From contig JAFXBK010000083.1 in the NCBI GenBank assembly GCA_017521825.1, forward strand, positions 1 to 64,000: a DNA stretch of 64,000 nucleotides. The letters are read 5' to 3'. A model generated the notes under the pieces. That model was not told the origin of the DNA. It saw only the letters and a program-made list of their open reading frames with translations, and ran no database searches. Source of the stretch: Oscillospiraceae bacterium. Its GTDB lineage: Bacteria; Bacillota; Clostridia; Oscillospirales; Ruminococcaceae. Positions within the stretch are counted from its first letter, which is position 1. The number at the start of each line of letters is the position of its first letter. This document shows positions 52,696-60,848 of this stretch, piece after piece. The position numbers and the translations under genes are program-made.

Positions 52696-53214
52696 TTATT
52701 TTTCTTCGGAATGGAGCGCCGCAAGATATTTATCGAGATAAACTTTATAAGCAACGGCGATTATTGTGTTGCGAAGCATTGTTTTTGTATCGTTGCTGTC
52801 GGTTCCGACTTTATCAAGATTTTCCTTTAAGCCGAAAACAAACTGGAGAACGTTTTCAAATTCGTTGCAAAAATAATCGTAGGCTCTTTTTGGTTCATAG
52901 GTTTCGTGCTGCATTTCAAAAAGAAGGCGGATATCTTCCATGGAAAGCACGTTTTTCGCAATGGCGATGAAAAAGATATAGGCAATCTGTTCCCGGTCGT
53001 ACTGCTTTTTAACCGGGTTTTCAACAAGCCCTTTTTTAACGTAGTTGCTTACCATGGAACCGGTTAAGGAAAAACTTCCAAGGGGTTCAAGATATTCGGA
53101 AACATATTTTACAACCTGTTCAAGATAAAGACCCACGTTAGGGATATCGTTATAACGCGGAAGGGAAAATTCTTTAATAAGGTTTTTAATTTCTTCTTTA
53201 ACGGTTTTATTCAT
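52696..53214 (-). CDS. DUF1836-family protein
   Basis: 172 aa, matching the family pattern: LPRYNDIPNVGLYLEQVVKY, then LTGSMVSNYVKKGLVENP and KKQYDREQIAYIFFIAIAKN. The central SMVSNYVKKG segment resembles a MerR-like winged HTH, so a regulatory role is likely; none is proven for the family. It is preceded by a good promoter and followed by hairpins. Confidence 0.85.
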   Translation of the reverse strand: MNKTVKEEIKNLIKEFSLPRYNDIPNVGLYLEQVVKYVSEYLEPLGSFSLTGSMVSNYVKKGLVENPVKKQYDREQIAYIFFIAIAKNVLSMEDIRLLFEMQHETYEPKRAYDYFCNEFENVLQFVFGLKENLDKVGTDSNDTKTMLRNTIIAVAYKVYLDKYLAALHSEEK

Positions 53215-53238
53215 TGAAAAAATCGCCTCCCGAAAATC

Positions 53239-53267
53239 AGTTTACATCTAAAAACTTAAAGTGTCAA
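53239..53267 (-). promoter_or_regulatory. Promoter of the DUF1836 gene
   Basis: On the minus strand TTGACA, 17 bases, TAAACT. Confidence 0.65.
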
Positions 53268-53300
53268 GAAAATTGTTTGAAATAAGTTTTTTAAAAACTC

Positions 53301-53329
53301 TTGACAGAATATTAAATATCCTGTAAAAT
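53301..53329 (+). promoter_or_regulatory. Promoter of the degV-like gene
   Basis: TTGACA, 17 bases, TAAAAT, 38 bases before the ATG. Confidence 0.75.
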
Positions 53330-53366
53330 GATATGCAACAACCGATTGATTTTTCAGGAGATTTTT

Positions 53367-54200
53367 ATGAATTATAAAATTGTTTCAGATTCCTCTTCAA
53401 ATATACTCGATTTTTCCGGAATAGATTTTAAAAGTGTTCCGCTTAAAATAATAACGGCAAAGCAGGAATATGTCGATAACGCCGGGCTTGACGTTGAAAA
53501 AATGGTCAAAGAAGTTAAGGAAACCAAAGGAAAATCCGGAACTTCCTGCCCGAATATCGGAGATTGGCTTTCTGCTTTCGAGGGCGCGGATATTATTTTT
53601 GCAATAACAATAACAAGCCGCCTTTCCGGAAGTTTTGCTTCCGCCGAACAGGCAGCGAAAATTTTTATGGGTGCACACCCAAACGCAAAAGTTTTTGTTG
53701 TGGACAGTCTTTCAACCGGTCCCGAAATGCTTCTTATAATGGAAAAAATCCGCGAGGAAATGCTCCTTGGAAAAAGCTTTGAGGAAATTCGTGATTCTGT
53801 TACGGAATATCAGAAACACACCCATCTTCTTTTTTCTCTGGAATCTCTTACAAATCTTGCAAGAAACGGAAGAGTTAACCCCGCCGTTGCAAAAATTGCC
53901 GGTGTCCTTGGAATACGCGTTATGGGCGCGGCCAAGGAAGGCGTTCTTGATCCTCTTCATAAAATCCGCGGGGAAGCAAAAAACCTTGATGTTATTTATG
54001 ACGAGATGAAAAAACGCGGTTTTTCCGGAGGAAAGGTTGTTATTGACCATTGTTTCAATCAGAATGCGGCAAATAGCCTTGCGGAAAAAATCCTTGCAGA
54101 ATTCCCCGGCTGCGATTTGAAAATAGGAAAAAACGGCGGACTTTGCAGCTTCTATGCCGAACGCGGTGGCGTTCTTATCGGTTTTGAAGATTCCCTTTAA
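53367..54200 (+). CDS. DegV family fatty-acid-binding protein
   Basis: 277 aa from the ATG at 53367 with CAGGAG upstream. Family motifs: IVSDSSSNI at the N-terminus, SGTSCPNIGDW, ITITSRLSGSFASAEQA, VVDSLSTGPE and the C-terminal GGVLIGFEDSL. DegV/FakB-type proteins bind a fatty acid and present it to the FakA kinase. No fakA is in the window. The length is typical. Confidence 0.9.
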   Translation: MNYKIVSDSSSNILDFSGIDFKSVPLKIITAKQEYVDNAGLDVEKMVKEVKETKGKSGTSCPNIGDWLSAFEGADIIFAITITSRLSGSFASAEQAAKIFMGAHPNAKVFVVDSLSTGPEMLLIMEKIREEMLLGKSFEEIRDSVTEYQKHTHLLFSLESLTNLARNGRVNPAVAKIAGVLGIRVMGAAKEGVLDPLHKIRGEAKNLDVIYDEMKKRGFSGGKVVIDHCFNQNAANSLAEKILAEFPGCDLKIGKNGGLCSFYAERGGVLIGFEDSL

Positions 54201-54232
54201 TAAAAAGTTTTTTCATAGTATTCTCCCTTCGT

Positions 54233-54266
54233 AAAAAAACGTTCCTGAAAAAAAGGAACGTTTTTT
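54233..54266 (+). terminator. Terminator after the degV-like gene
   Basis: AAAAACGTTCC-tgaaaaaa-GGAACGTTTTTT. Confidence 0.85.
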
Positions 54267-54277
54267 CTTTTTCAGGT

Positions 54278-54305
54278 TTGAATATTGCCAAAAAAATAAT
54301 ATAAT
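54278..54305 (+). promoter_or_regulatory. Promoter of the GNAT gene
   Basis: TTGAAT, 16 bases, TATAAT, 30 bases before the ATG. Confidence 0.65.
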
Positions 54306-54334
54306 ATAACTAATCTGTTTAGCGGAGGAAAATT

Positions 54335-54859
54335 ATGTTTGTAACAAAAAGAATTGGCGCAAAGTCCAGGGATTTGGAAAAAATAAAACAGCTTTATTAC
54401 GATGCTTTTCCGGAAAACGAGCGTTTTTCCTTTGGCATGATGATAAAAAACGAAAGCGGAAACTATGAAACCTTCGGGTTTTATAAGGACGGGGTTTTCT
54501 GCGGTTTTGCAATTGTTCTGAACAGCCTTGATATTTCCCACATAATTTATTTTGCAACCCTTCCGGAAATGCGCGGAAAAGGCCTTGGGGCAAAGGCTCT
54601 GGCCGCCATGGGAAGGATTGAAGCGGGAAGAAGGATAATTGTTGATATCGAAAGGGAAGTTCCGGGTTGCGAAGAAAACGAAATCCGCCGCAGGCGAAAG
54701 AATTTTTATTTAAGAAACGGTTTTTCGGAAACGGAAGTCCGCTATCGCTGGCAGGAAGAAGCTTATGAGATCCTTGTTTTCGGCGGAAAACTTTCCGGAG
54801 AAGATTTCGGGAACTTCTGGAAGGCCCTTGGAATAAAAAAGAACACTTCCGAAGGCTGA
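54335..54859 (+). CDS. GNAT-family N-acetyltransferase
   Basis: 174 aa. The acetyl-CoA loop is YFATLPEMRGKGLGAKAL (R/Q-x2-G-x-G/A), followed by IVDIEREV and the YLRNGFSETEVRYRW motif of GNAT C-termini. It transfers an acetyl group from acetyl-CoA to an unknown amine. AGCGGAGG precedes the ATG. Monocistronic. Confidence 0.85.
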   Translation: MFVTKRIGAKSRDLEKIKQLYYDAFPENERFSFGMMIKNESGNYETFGFYKDGVFCGFAIVLNSLDISHIIYFATLPEMRGKGLGAKALAAMGRIEAGRRIIVDIEREVPGCEENEIRRRRKNFYLRNGFSETEVRYRWQEEAYEILVFGGKLSGEDFGNFWKALGIKKNTSEG

Positions 54860-54870
54860 GCACGGGGCTT

Positions 54871-54935
54871 TGAGCACGGTGCTCAAAAAGTGTTTCGGCT
54901 TTTTGGCGAAAAGGTTTGAAAACCTTTTGGTTTTG
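54871..54935 (+). terminator. Hairpin pair after the GNAT gene
   Basis: TGAGCAC-g-GTGCTCA (54871-54885) is followed by AAAAGGTT-TGAA-AACCTTTT (54909-54928) with a T-rich tail; the second is the more terminator-like. Confidence 0.55.
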
Positions 54936-54963
54936 TGATAGACTTGTTTTTGTAATTAATTTT

Positions 54964-54983
54964 GCCGCTTCGGCGGCGTTTTT
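54964..54983 (+). terminator. GC hairpin with UUCG loop in the malQ leader
   Basis: GCCGC-TTCG-GCGGC followed by GTTTTT sits directly before the malQ ribosome site. It may be an attenuator of malQ or simply a second terminator for the gene before it. Confidence 0.6.
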
Positions 54984-55000
54984 AAAGAGGTTTGTTTTAT

Positions 55001-56491
55001 ATGGAAAAAAGAGAAAGCGGCGTTCTTCTTCATATTTCGTCCCTTCCTTCCAACCATGGAATAGGAACTTTCGGAAGAAGCGCCTATGAATTTGTTGATT
55101 TTCTTATCGAGGCCGGCCAGACCTATTGGCAGGTTCTTCCCCTTGGACCAACCAGCTATGGCGATTCCCCATACCAGTCTTTTTCTACCTTTGCCGGTAA
55201 CCCCTATTTCATCGACCTTGATTTTTTCGTAATCGACGGTTTTCTTGAGGAAAGCGACCTTGAGGGAATAAACTGGGGAACCGAACCGATGTACGTCGAT
55301 TACGCTAAAATTTACGAAAACCGTTTTGACGTTCTCCGCAAAGCTTATAAAAATTATATGGAAAAGGGAAATCTTGAAGTTCTTTCCGCATTTTGTGAAA
55401 AAGAGGCGGAATGGCTCGATAACTATGCCCTTTTTATGGCGCTTAAAAACCTCCATGGCGGAAAATGCTGGCGCGAATGGGAAAAACCTTTTTATTCCCG
55501 CAGCAAAAGGGCCCTTGAAAAATTCGCGAAGGAAAACGAAGAAGAACTCGGCTTTTGGAAATTCCTTCAGTATGAGTTCAACCGCCAGTGGAAAAATCTT
55601 AAAAATTACGCCAACGAGCGCGGAATAAAAATTATCGGCGACCTTCCGATTTATGTTGCGGATGACAGCAGCGACGTTTGGGCAAATCCGGAGCTTTTTG
55701 ATTTTGATAAGGAAAGACACCCCAGAAACGTTGCAGGCGTTCCTCCGGATTATTTTTCCGAAAACGGCCAGCTTTGGGGAAACCCCATTTATAACTGGAA
55801 AAAACAGAAAAAAGACGGCTATTCCTGGTGGATAAAACGCCTTTCCTCCTGCCGGGAAAAATATGACGTTCTCCGAATCGACCATTTCCGCGCCTTTGCG
55901 GATTATTACTGCATTCCCTTCGGTTCCGAAACCGCCAAAACCGGCGAATGGAAAACCGGCCCCGGAATGGATCTTTTCAGCCGGGTTTTCGAGGAACTTG
56001 AAGGTTACCCGATCATTGCGGAGGACCTTGGAGATTTAAGCCCGGCGGTTGTTGAGCTTCTTGAGGAAAGCGGACTTCCGGGAATGAAAATTCTTGAATT
56101 TGCCTTTGGTTCCGACGACCCGAACAACGATTGCCTTCCCTATAATTTTAAGAAAAACTGCGTTTGCTATCCCGGAACCCACGATAATATGCCCGTTGCT
56201 GGCTGGCTTGAAACCGCTTCCGAATCGGAAATCAATTTCTGCAAGGAATACATAAACTATAAAGAGGGCGAAGATTTCTGCGACGCTTTTGTTAAAACCG
56301 TTCTTGCAACCCCTTGCAACACCGCCATCATAGCGATGCAGGATTGGCTCGGAACCGGAAAATATACCAGAATGAACGAACCTTCAACATCCTCCGGAAA
56401 CTGGCAGTGGCGCCTTCTTAAAGGTCAGGCGGATTCCGACCTTGCAAAAAGGATGTTCCACCACGCAAAACTTTACGGAAGACTCAGATAA
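55001..56491 (+). CDS. malQ: 4-alpha-glucanotransferase
   Basis: 496 aa GH77 enzyme. The N-terminus GVLLHISSLPSNHGIGTFG and the substrate region WQVLPLGPTSYGDSPYQSFS are typical. The nucleophile is in VLRIDHFRAF, the acid/base in PIIAEDLGD, and the final acidic motif is PGTHDNMPVAGW. It rearranges malto-oligosaccharides in starch or glycogen metabolism. The ATG at 55001 is preferred over the TTG at 54992 for distance from AAGAGG. Confidence 0.95.
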   Translation: MEKRESGVLLHISSLPSNHGIGTFGRSAYEFVDFLIEAGQTYWQVLPLGPTSYGDSPYQSFSTFAGNPYFIDLDFFVIDGFLEESDLEGINWGTEPMYVDYAKIYENRFDVLRKAYKNYMEKGNLEVLSAFCEKEAEWLDNYALFMALKNLHGGKCWREWEKPFYSRSKRALEKFAKENEEELGFWKFLQYEFNRQWKNLKNYANERGIKIIGDLPIYVADDSSDVWANPELFDFDKERHPRNVAGVPPDYFSENGQLWGNPIYNWKKQKKDGYSWWIKRLSSCREKYDVLRIDHFRAFADYYCIPFGSETAKTGEWKTGPGMDLFSRVFEELEGYPIIAEDLGDLSPAVVELLEESGLPGMKILEFAFGSDDPNNDCLPYNFKKNCVCYPGTHDNMPVAGWLETASESEINFCKEYINYKEGEDFCDAFVKTVLATPCNTAIIAMQDWLGTGKYTRMNEPSTSSGNWQWRLLKGQADSDLAKRMFHHAKLYGRLR

Positions 56492-56497
56492 AAAAAC

Positions 56498-56532
56498 AAA
56501 AACGGCGGAAGAAAAATTTTCCGCCGTTTTTA
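56498..56532 (+). terminator. Terminator after malQ
   Basis: AAAAACGGCGGAA-gaaaaatt-TTCCGCCGTTTTT. Confidence 0.85.
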
Positions 56533-56569
56533 TTTACCAAAATTTACAAAAACTTTAATATTTGTTGAC

Positions 56570-56598
56570 TTTACACAGCCGTTTTTTAAGGCTATACT
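56570..56598 (+). promoter_or_regulatory. Promoter of the cardiolipin synthase gene
   Basis: TTTACA, 17 bases, TATACT. TTGACT at 56565 is an alternative -35 but is spaced too far. Confidence 0.6.
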
Positions 56599-56634
56599 TA
56601 TATTGTAAAAATGCGGAAAGGAGGGAAAAGCTTT

Positions 56635-58221
56635 TTGGCTTCTGAAAGAAAAAGTTTTAAGGATACCGGCCTTCGGCTTTTGAAAAAAGGCCAGAAAGGA
56701 ATTGTTCACGCAATTTTCAGCCGTTTTGGAATTATAATAATGCTTTTTGCCTTTCAGGCAATTCTTTTTCTTTCCGCGCTGATATGGTTCCAATCGTTTA
56801 TGTCGGAACTTTTCTTCGGCGGACTTTTGCTTGGCCTTTTTGTTTCAATTTATATCCTCAACACCCGAAGCGACCCTTCCGCAAAGATAACCTGGATTCT
56901 TCTTGTAATGGCGCTTCCGGTTTTCGGAACCCTTCTTTACGTTTATACGGAGTTCGAGGTAGGCCACCGTTCGCTAAGGGAAACGGTTGGGAAACTTATT
57001 GATTCAACAAAGGAAAAAATCCCCCAGGAGCCGGAAGTTCTTGAGGCATTTTCCGAAAAGGAAAAAGGCGCCGCGGCAATCGCCCATTACCTCAGAAGAA
57101 CAGGCTGCTTCCCGGTTTTTGACAAAACCTCGGTTTCGTATTTCCCTCTGGGCGAAGATTTTTTTGAAACCCTTCTTACTGAACTTAAAAAAGCCCGCCA
57201 TTTTATCTTCCTTGAATATTTTATAATCGATGAAGGTGTCATGTGGGGAAAAATCCTCGAAATCCTCGCGGAAAAAGTTAAGGAGGGCGTTGACGTCCGG
57301 GTAATATATGACGGAACCAACGAATTTACAACTCTTCCAAGGAACTATCCGGAACTTTTGAAAGGGCTTGGAATAAAATGCAAGGTTTTCGCTCCGCTTT
57401 CGCCCTTTGTTTCCACCCATTATAACTACCGCGACCACAGAAAAATAATGGTTATCGACGGAAACACGGCCTTTACCGGCGGCATAAATTTTGCCGACCG
57501 CTATATAAACCGGGAAACGGTCCACGGCCATTGGAAGGATACCGCCGTTATGCTTAAGGGAAAAGCGGTAAAAGGCTTTACCCTTATGTTCCTTCAGACC
57601 TGGAACATCGGAGAAAAAGAACCGAAGTTTGACCCATATCTTTCCTTCCCGACACTTCCGCCGGAAGACGCAAAAGGTTTTGTAATCCCTTATGGCGATT
57701 GTCCCCTTGACGGCGATAAAGTCGGCGAAATGGTGTATATGGATATCCTTAACAGGGCAAGGGATTATGTCCACATAATGTCGCCATATCTTATCCTTGA
57801 CGGAGAAATGGAAACGGCCATCCGTTTTGCGGCGGAAAGGGGAGTTGAGGTTAAAATAATTCTTCCGGGCGTTCCGGATAAACTTGCGCCCTATTCCCTT
57901 GCAAAAGGCCATTATTCCGCCCTTCTTGATTCCGGGGTGGAGATTTTTGAATATGAACCGGGATTTATCCACGCAAAATCCTTTGTTGCGGATGACGTGG
58001 AGGCGGTTGTTGGAACGATAAACCTTGATTACCGAAGCCTTTATCACCATTTTGAATGTGCGGCATATTGCTACGAAACTCCGTGTATAAGCGATATCGA
58101 AAAGGATTTCCAGGAAACCCTTGAAAAATGCCGTAAGGTAACAAAAAAGACCATATGGAAAGGCTGGAAGATTTTGCGCCCGTTTTCGTTTGTTTTAAAA
58201 ATAATAGCACCGCTGCTTTAA
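56635..58221 (+). CDS. cls: Cardiolipin synthase (phospholipase D superfamily)
   Basis: 528 aa from TTG 56635, which has AAAGGAGGG 9 bases upstream; the ATG at 56611 lies before that site and is rejected. Two to three membrane helices at the N-terminus (~30-115, including IIIMLFAFQAILFLSALIWF) precede two HKD domains: HRKIMVIDGNTAFTGG (H268) and HAKSFVADDVEAVVGT (H446). It condenses phosphatidylglycerol into cardiolipin at the membrane. The length and layout are those of ClsA-type enzymes. Monocistronic. Confidence 0.92.
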   Translation: MASERKSFKDTGLRLLKKGQKGIVHAIFSRFGIIIMLFAFQAILFLSALIWFQSFMSELFFGGLLLGLFVSIYILNTRSDPSAKITWILLVMALPVFGTLLYVYTEFEVGHRSLRETVGKLIDSTKEKIPQEPEVLEAFSEKEKGAAAIAHYLRRTGCFPVFDKTSVSYFPLGEDFFETLLTELKKARHFIFLEYFIIDEGVMWGKILEILAEKVKEGVDVRVIYDGTNEFTTLPRNYPELLKGLGIKCKVFAPLSPFVSTHYNYRDHRKIMVIDGNTAFTGGINFADRYINRETVHGHWKDTAVMLKGKAVKGFTLMFLQTWNIGEKEPKFDPYLSFPTLPPEDAKGFVIPYGDCPLDGDKVGEMVYMDILNRARDYVHIMSPYLILDGEMETAIRFAAERGVEVKIILPGVPDKLAPYSLAKGHYSALLDSGVEIFEYEPGFIHAKSFVADDVEAVVGTINLDYRSLYHHFECAAYCYETPCISDIEKDFQETLEKCRKVTKKTIWKGWKILRPFSFVLKIIAPLL

Positions 58222-58222
58222 A

Positions 58223-58259
58223 AGAAAGCGGGAACGGAAAATCCGTTCCCGCTTTCTTT
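58223..58259. terminator. Bidirectional terminator (cls / azlD)
   Basis: GAAAGCGGGAACGGA-aaa-TCCGTTCCCGCTTTC, with T4 to the right and TTTTAA to the left. Confidence 0.85.
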
Positions 58260-58260
58260 T

Positions 58261-58587
58261 TTAAAATATGAACTGAACAAGAAACATATAGCAAAAAGTT
58301 CCGCCGGTCATGGAAAGAAGGATTTTCCGCTTCCAGAGATGAAGGACCGCAACAACCAGAACCGCAATAAATTCCGGAATTCCGTGGCTTCCGGCGGTTA
58401 TATCGACGTTTTTAAGGCAATATACCACCAAAAGCGCAAAAATTGCCGCCGGAAGAGCCTTCCCGAGATATTCGATAAATTTCGGCGTTTTCTTTTTTTC
58501 GGAAAAAAGAAGGAAGGGGAGGAAACGGGTCAAAAGCGTTGCAAGAACGCACATACCGATGGTTATGATTTCTTCTGAAAGAGTCAT
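58261..58587 (-). CDS. azlD: AzlD-type branched-chain amino acid exporter subunit
   Basis: 108 aa with about four membrane helices (MCVLATLLTRFLPFLLF, LPAAIFALLVVYCL, FIAVLVVAVLHL, MTGGTFCYMFLVQF). The conserved TRFLPF and GKALPAAIFALLVVY segments are AzlD signs. It works with AzlC as a two-part exporter for branched-chain amino acids or analogues. The start overlaps the azlC stop by 4 bases. Confidence 0.88.
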   Translation of the reverse strand: MTLSEEIITIGMCVLATLLTRFLPFLLFSEKKKTPKFIEYLGKALPAAIFALLVVYCLKNVDITAGSHGIPEFIAVLVVAVLHLWKRKILLSMTGGTFCYMFLVQFIF

Positions 58588-59294
58588 TCAAAACCACCCG
58601 CCTTTTCAATGGGTCTTCTGAAGAAGGAAAGCATTCCGAAAATGCAGACCATGGTCGGGATTATAAAGGATTCCGCGCCGAAGATAACAAGGCAGAAAAC
58701 GGAGCAGAAAACCCCGATTAAGGCGGTGTAATGCTTTTTTTCCTTAAGCCATTGTTCAATAAAAATTACTACAAACATTGCGGTCATAACAAAATCCAGC
58801 CCTTCGGTGTTGAAAGGAATAAACGAACCGAGAATTCCGCCAAGGGTTGCGCCGGTTACCCAGTAAGATTGGTCAAGAAGCGAAACCGCAAGATAAAATT
58901 TTCCTTTTTCGGTTCCTTCCGGAACCGGGGTGGAACAGTTTATGGAAAAAGTTTCGTCCGTAAGGGAAAAAATAAGGTAGAGCTTTTTAAGGCCGGTGTT
59001 TTTATATTTTTCAAGCATCGCAAGGCCGTAAAAAAGGTGGCGCGCCTGGATAACAAGGGCGATAAGAAAAGTCTGGAGCGGGGCAAAGGTGCTTAAAAGA
59101 AGGGAAACCGCAAGGAATTCAAGACTTCCGCCAAAAATCGTTATCGCCATAAGCATGGGGTAAAGAAAGCTGAATCCGGAAACCTTCATATAAATTCCAT
59201 AGGAAATTCCAAGGAAAAGATAGCCGGTCATTACCGGAACTGTGTGAGGAAAAGCCGCCTTTATTGCGGAAATAAAATTGTTTTTGTTTTCCAA
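58584..59294 (-). CDS. azlC: AzlC-type branched-chain amino acid exporter subunit
   Basis: 236 aa from a TTG start (AAAGGGGGCGG upstream). Family signs: PVMTGYLFLGISYGIYMK, SLEFLAVSLLL, QARHLFYGLAMLEKY and FSLTDETFSINC. Several membrane helices. It forms the exporter with AzlD downstream. The pair is driven by a promoter at 59327-59355. Confidence 0.9.
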   Translation of the reverse strand: MENKNNFISAIKAAFPHTVPVMTGYLFLGISYGIYMKVSGFSFLYPMLMAITIFGGSLEFLAVSLLLSTFAPLQTFLIALVIQARHLFYGLAMLEKYKNTGLKKLYLIFSLTDETFSINCSTPVPEGTEKGKFYLAVSLLDQSYWVTGATLGGILGSFIPFNTEGLDFVMTAMFVVIFIEQWLKEKKHYTALIGVFCSVFCLVIFGAESFIIPTMVCIFGMLSFFRRPIEKAGGFE

Positions 59295-59326
59295 AAAAAT
59301 CCGCCCCCTTTCTGCAATATGTGACT

Positions 59327-59355
59327 ATTATATATTCGCCGGAAAAGAAGTGCAA
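59327..59355 (-). promoter_or_regulatory. Promoter of azlCD
   Basis: On the minus strand TTGCAC, 17 bases, TATAAT, 33 bases before the TTG start. Confidence 0.7.
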
Positions 59356-59390
59356 CAGAATGTTGAAATATGGGAGCATTTTTTATTCAC

Positions 59391-59427
59391 TTACTGTAGG
59401 GGCGGATATTATCCGCCCCTACAGTAA
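59391..59427. repeat. Perfect 18-bp inverted repeat, REP-like
   Basis: TTACTGTAGGGGCGGATA and its exact complement are separated by one base. The GTAGGGGCGG core is typical of extragenic palindromes in clostridial genomes. It lies between a promoter and the next operon's terminator. Confidence 0.7.
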
Positions 59428-59446
59428 ATTGAACCGCAACAAAAAA

Positions 59447-59468
59447 GGGACGCACAGAGGTGCGTCCC
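59447..59468 (-). terminator. Terminator of the glycoside operon
   Basis: GGGACGCAC-n4-GTGCGTCCC; on the minus strand it is followed by TTTTTTG, 19 bases after the GPH symporter stop. The sequence is REP-like too. Confidence 0.75.
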
Positions 59469-59486
59469 CACGATATTTTAATAAAT

Positions 59487-60848
59487 TCATCCTTCAAGGG
59501 CGTTTTCCCTTTTTTCAAGGTCGGAAAGGATTTCGGAATAAAATTCCTCGCTGATTCTATATTTTTTAAGATAAACGATATATCCGATAACGATCATAAG
59601 AAGGGGAATTGCGAACATGGCAAGCTTTATGATAAGTTTTCCTTCGCTGTCAATCATATCCACCGTTCCGCCGTCAACCTTGATTCCGGAAATAATAAGG
59701 GTAAGGCTTACAATTCCGGTTGCAAGTGCGCCGCCGATTTTGTTGATAAGCGGCTGGACGGAAAAAGTTATGGATTCGTTCTTTTTACCAAGCTTCCAGT
59801 AACCGTATTCAACGGTATCCGCAAGGAACATAAGCATAAGGGTCTGGATAAACGCCTGGCCGACAAAAACAAGAACGGCGCCAAGGGCGATAAGGATAAT
59901 GGAAATTTCCGCAACAAAGAAAATTGCATATCCGATAAGAACAAGAACCGTTCCGAGGGTATAAAGCTGGCGGCGGGTCATGCGTTTTGCAACCATAGGA
60001 TAAACGGAAAGGGTTCCAAGCTGGGCAACGCCGACCACCGCAACAAGAACAACGTACATTCCTTCGTTTCCGAAAAGATATTTCATATAATAAATCGCAA
60101 AGTTAACGGTGGTGCAATAGCCGACCATAAAAAGACCCATTGCAAGGGTCGTCCACATAAGCTGGTCGTTTTTAAGAAGCGCGTCGAACATCTGCTTAAG
60201 GGAGGTGGATTCCTGCTTTTCCATGGGAACGCGCTTTTCTTTAATTCCAAGGAGCGGGAACAAAAGCCCAAGAAGATAAAGCGCCGCAATTACAACCGCG
60301 CACCAGAACCATACCTTCGGGGTATCGCCAAGGGCGCTTGTTACCGGCTGCCAGGCGACCATTACGATATACATACCCACGTTTGCACAGATCCTTGCAA
60401 AGGCGCCGGTTTTTTCGCGCTGTTTCTGGTCGGAGGAAAGAACCGGAAGAAGGGTCCAATAGCCGATATCGTTTATGCCGTAGGTGATATCCCAAAGAAG
60501 ATAAGCCGCGCCGAAAATTATTACAAAGGCCCAGCCGGTTCCGATTCCGGCGAAAAGCATTACGGAAAAAACAGCGCTCATAACGCCGCCGACCAATATC
60601 GCCGGTTTGAATTTTCCCCAGGGGGATTTTATGTTATCAATAACAAGTCCGGTTATGGGGTCGTTGAATGCGTCAAAAATCCTCAGTACGGAAAGAACCA
60701 TGCTTGCCGCGGCGAAAACCCAGACCGGAAGGCTGAGGACATCCGAAAGGAAATAGAGAAGGGTGTTCGCTTCGAAAGAATAGAACATATCCCTTCCGAT
60801 TGTTCCAAGGCCGAAATAAACCCGGTTGCTTTTGTCAACGTCTTTCAT
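59487..60848 (-). CDS. GPH-family sugar:cation symporter (MelB-like)
   Basis: 453 aa with about 12 membrane helices. Family signs: RVYFGLGTIGRDMFYSFEAN, the D-x-F-N-D-P motif in IFDAFNDPITGLVIDN, and GKFKPAILVGG. GPH symporters import glycosides with Na+ or H+. It overlaps the alpha-galactosidase gene by 4 bases, so melibiose or another alpha-galactoside is the likely cargo (inferred). Last gene of the operon. Confidence 0.88.
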   Translation of the reverse strand: MKDVDKSNRVYFGLGTIGRDMFYSFEANTLLYFLSDVLSLPVWVFAAASMVLSVLRIFDAFNDPITGLVIDNIKSPWGKFKPAILVGGVMSAVFSVMLFAGIGTGWAFVIIFGAAYLLWDITYGINDIGYWTLLPVLSSDQKQREKTGAFARICANVGMYIVMVAWQPVTSALGDTPKVWFWCAVVIAALYLLGLLFPLLGIKEKRVPMEKQESTSLKQMFDALLKNDQLMWTTLAMGLFMVGYCTTVNFAIYYMKYLFGNEGMYVVLVAVVGVAQLGTLSVYPMVAKRMTRRQLYTLGTVLVLIGYAIFFVAEISIILIALGAVLVFVGQAFIQTLMLMFLADTVEYGYWKLGKKNESITFSVQPLINKIGGALATGIVSLTLIISGIKVDGGTVDMIDSEGKLIIKLAMFAIPLLMIVIGYIVYLKKYRISEEFYSEILSDLEKRENALEG

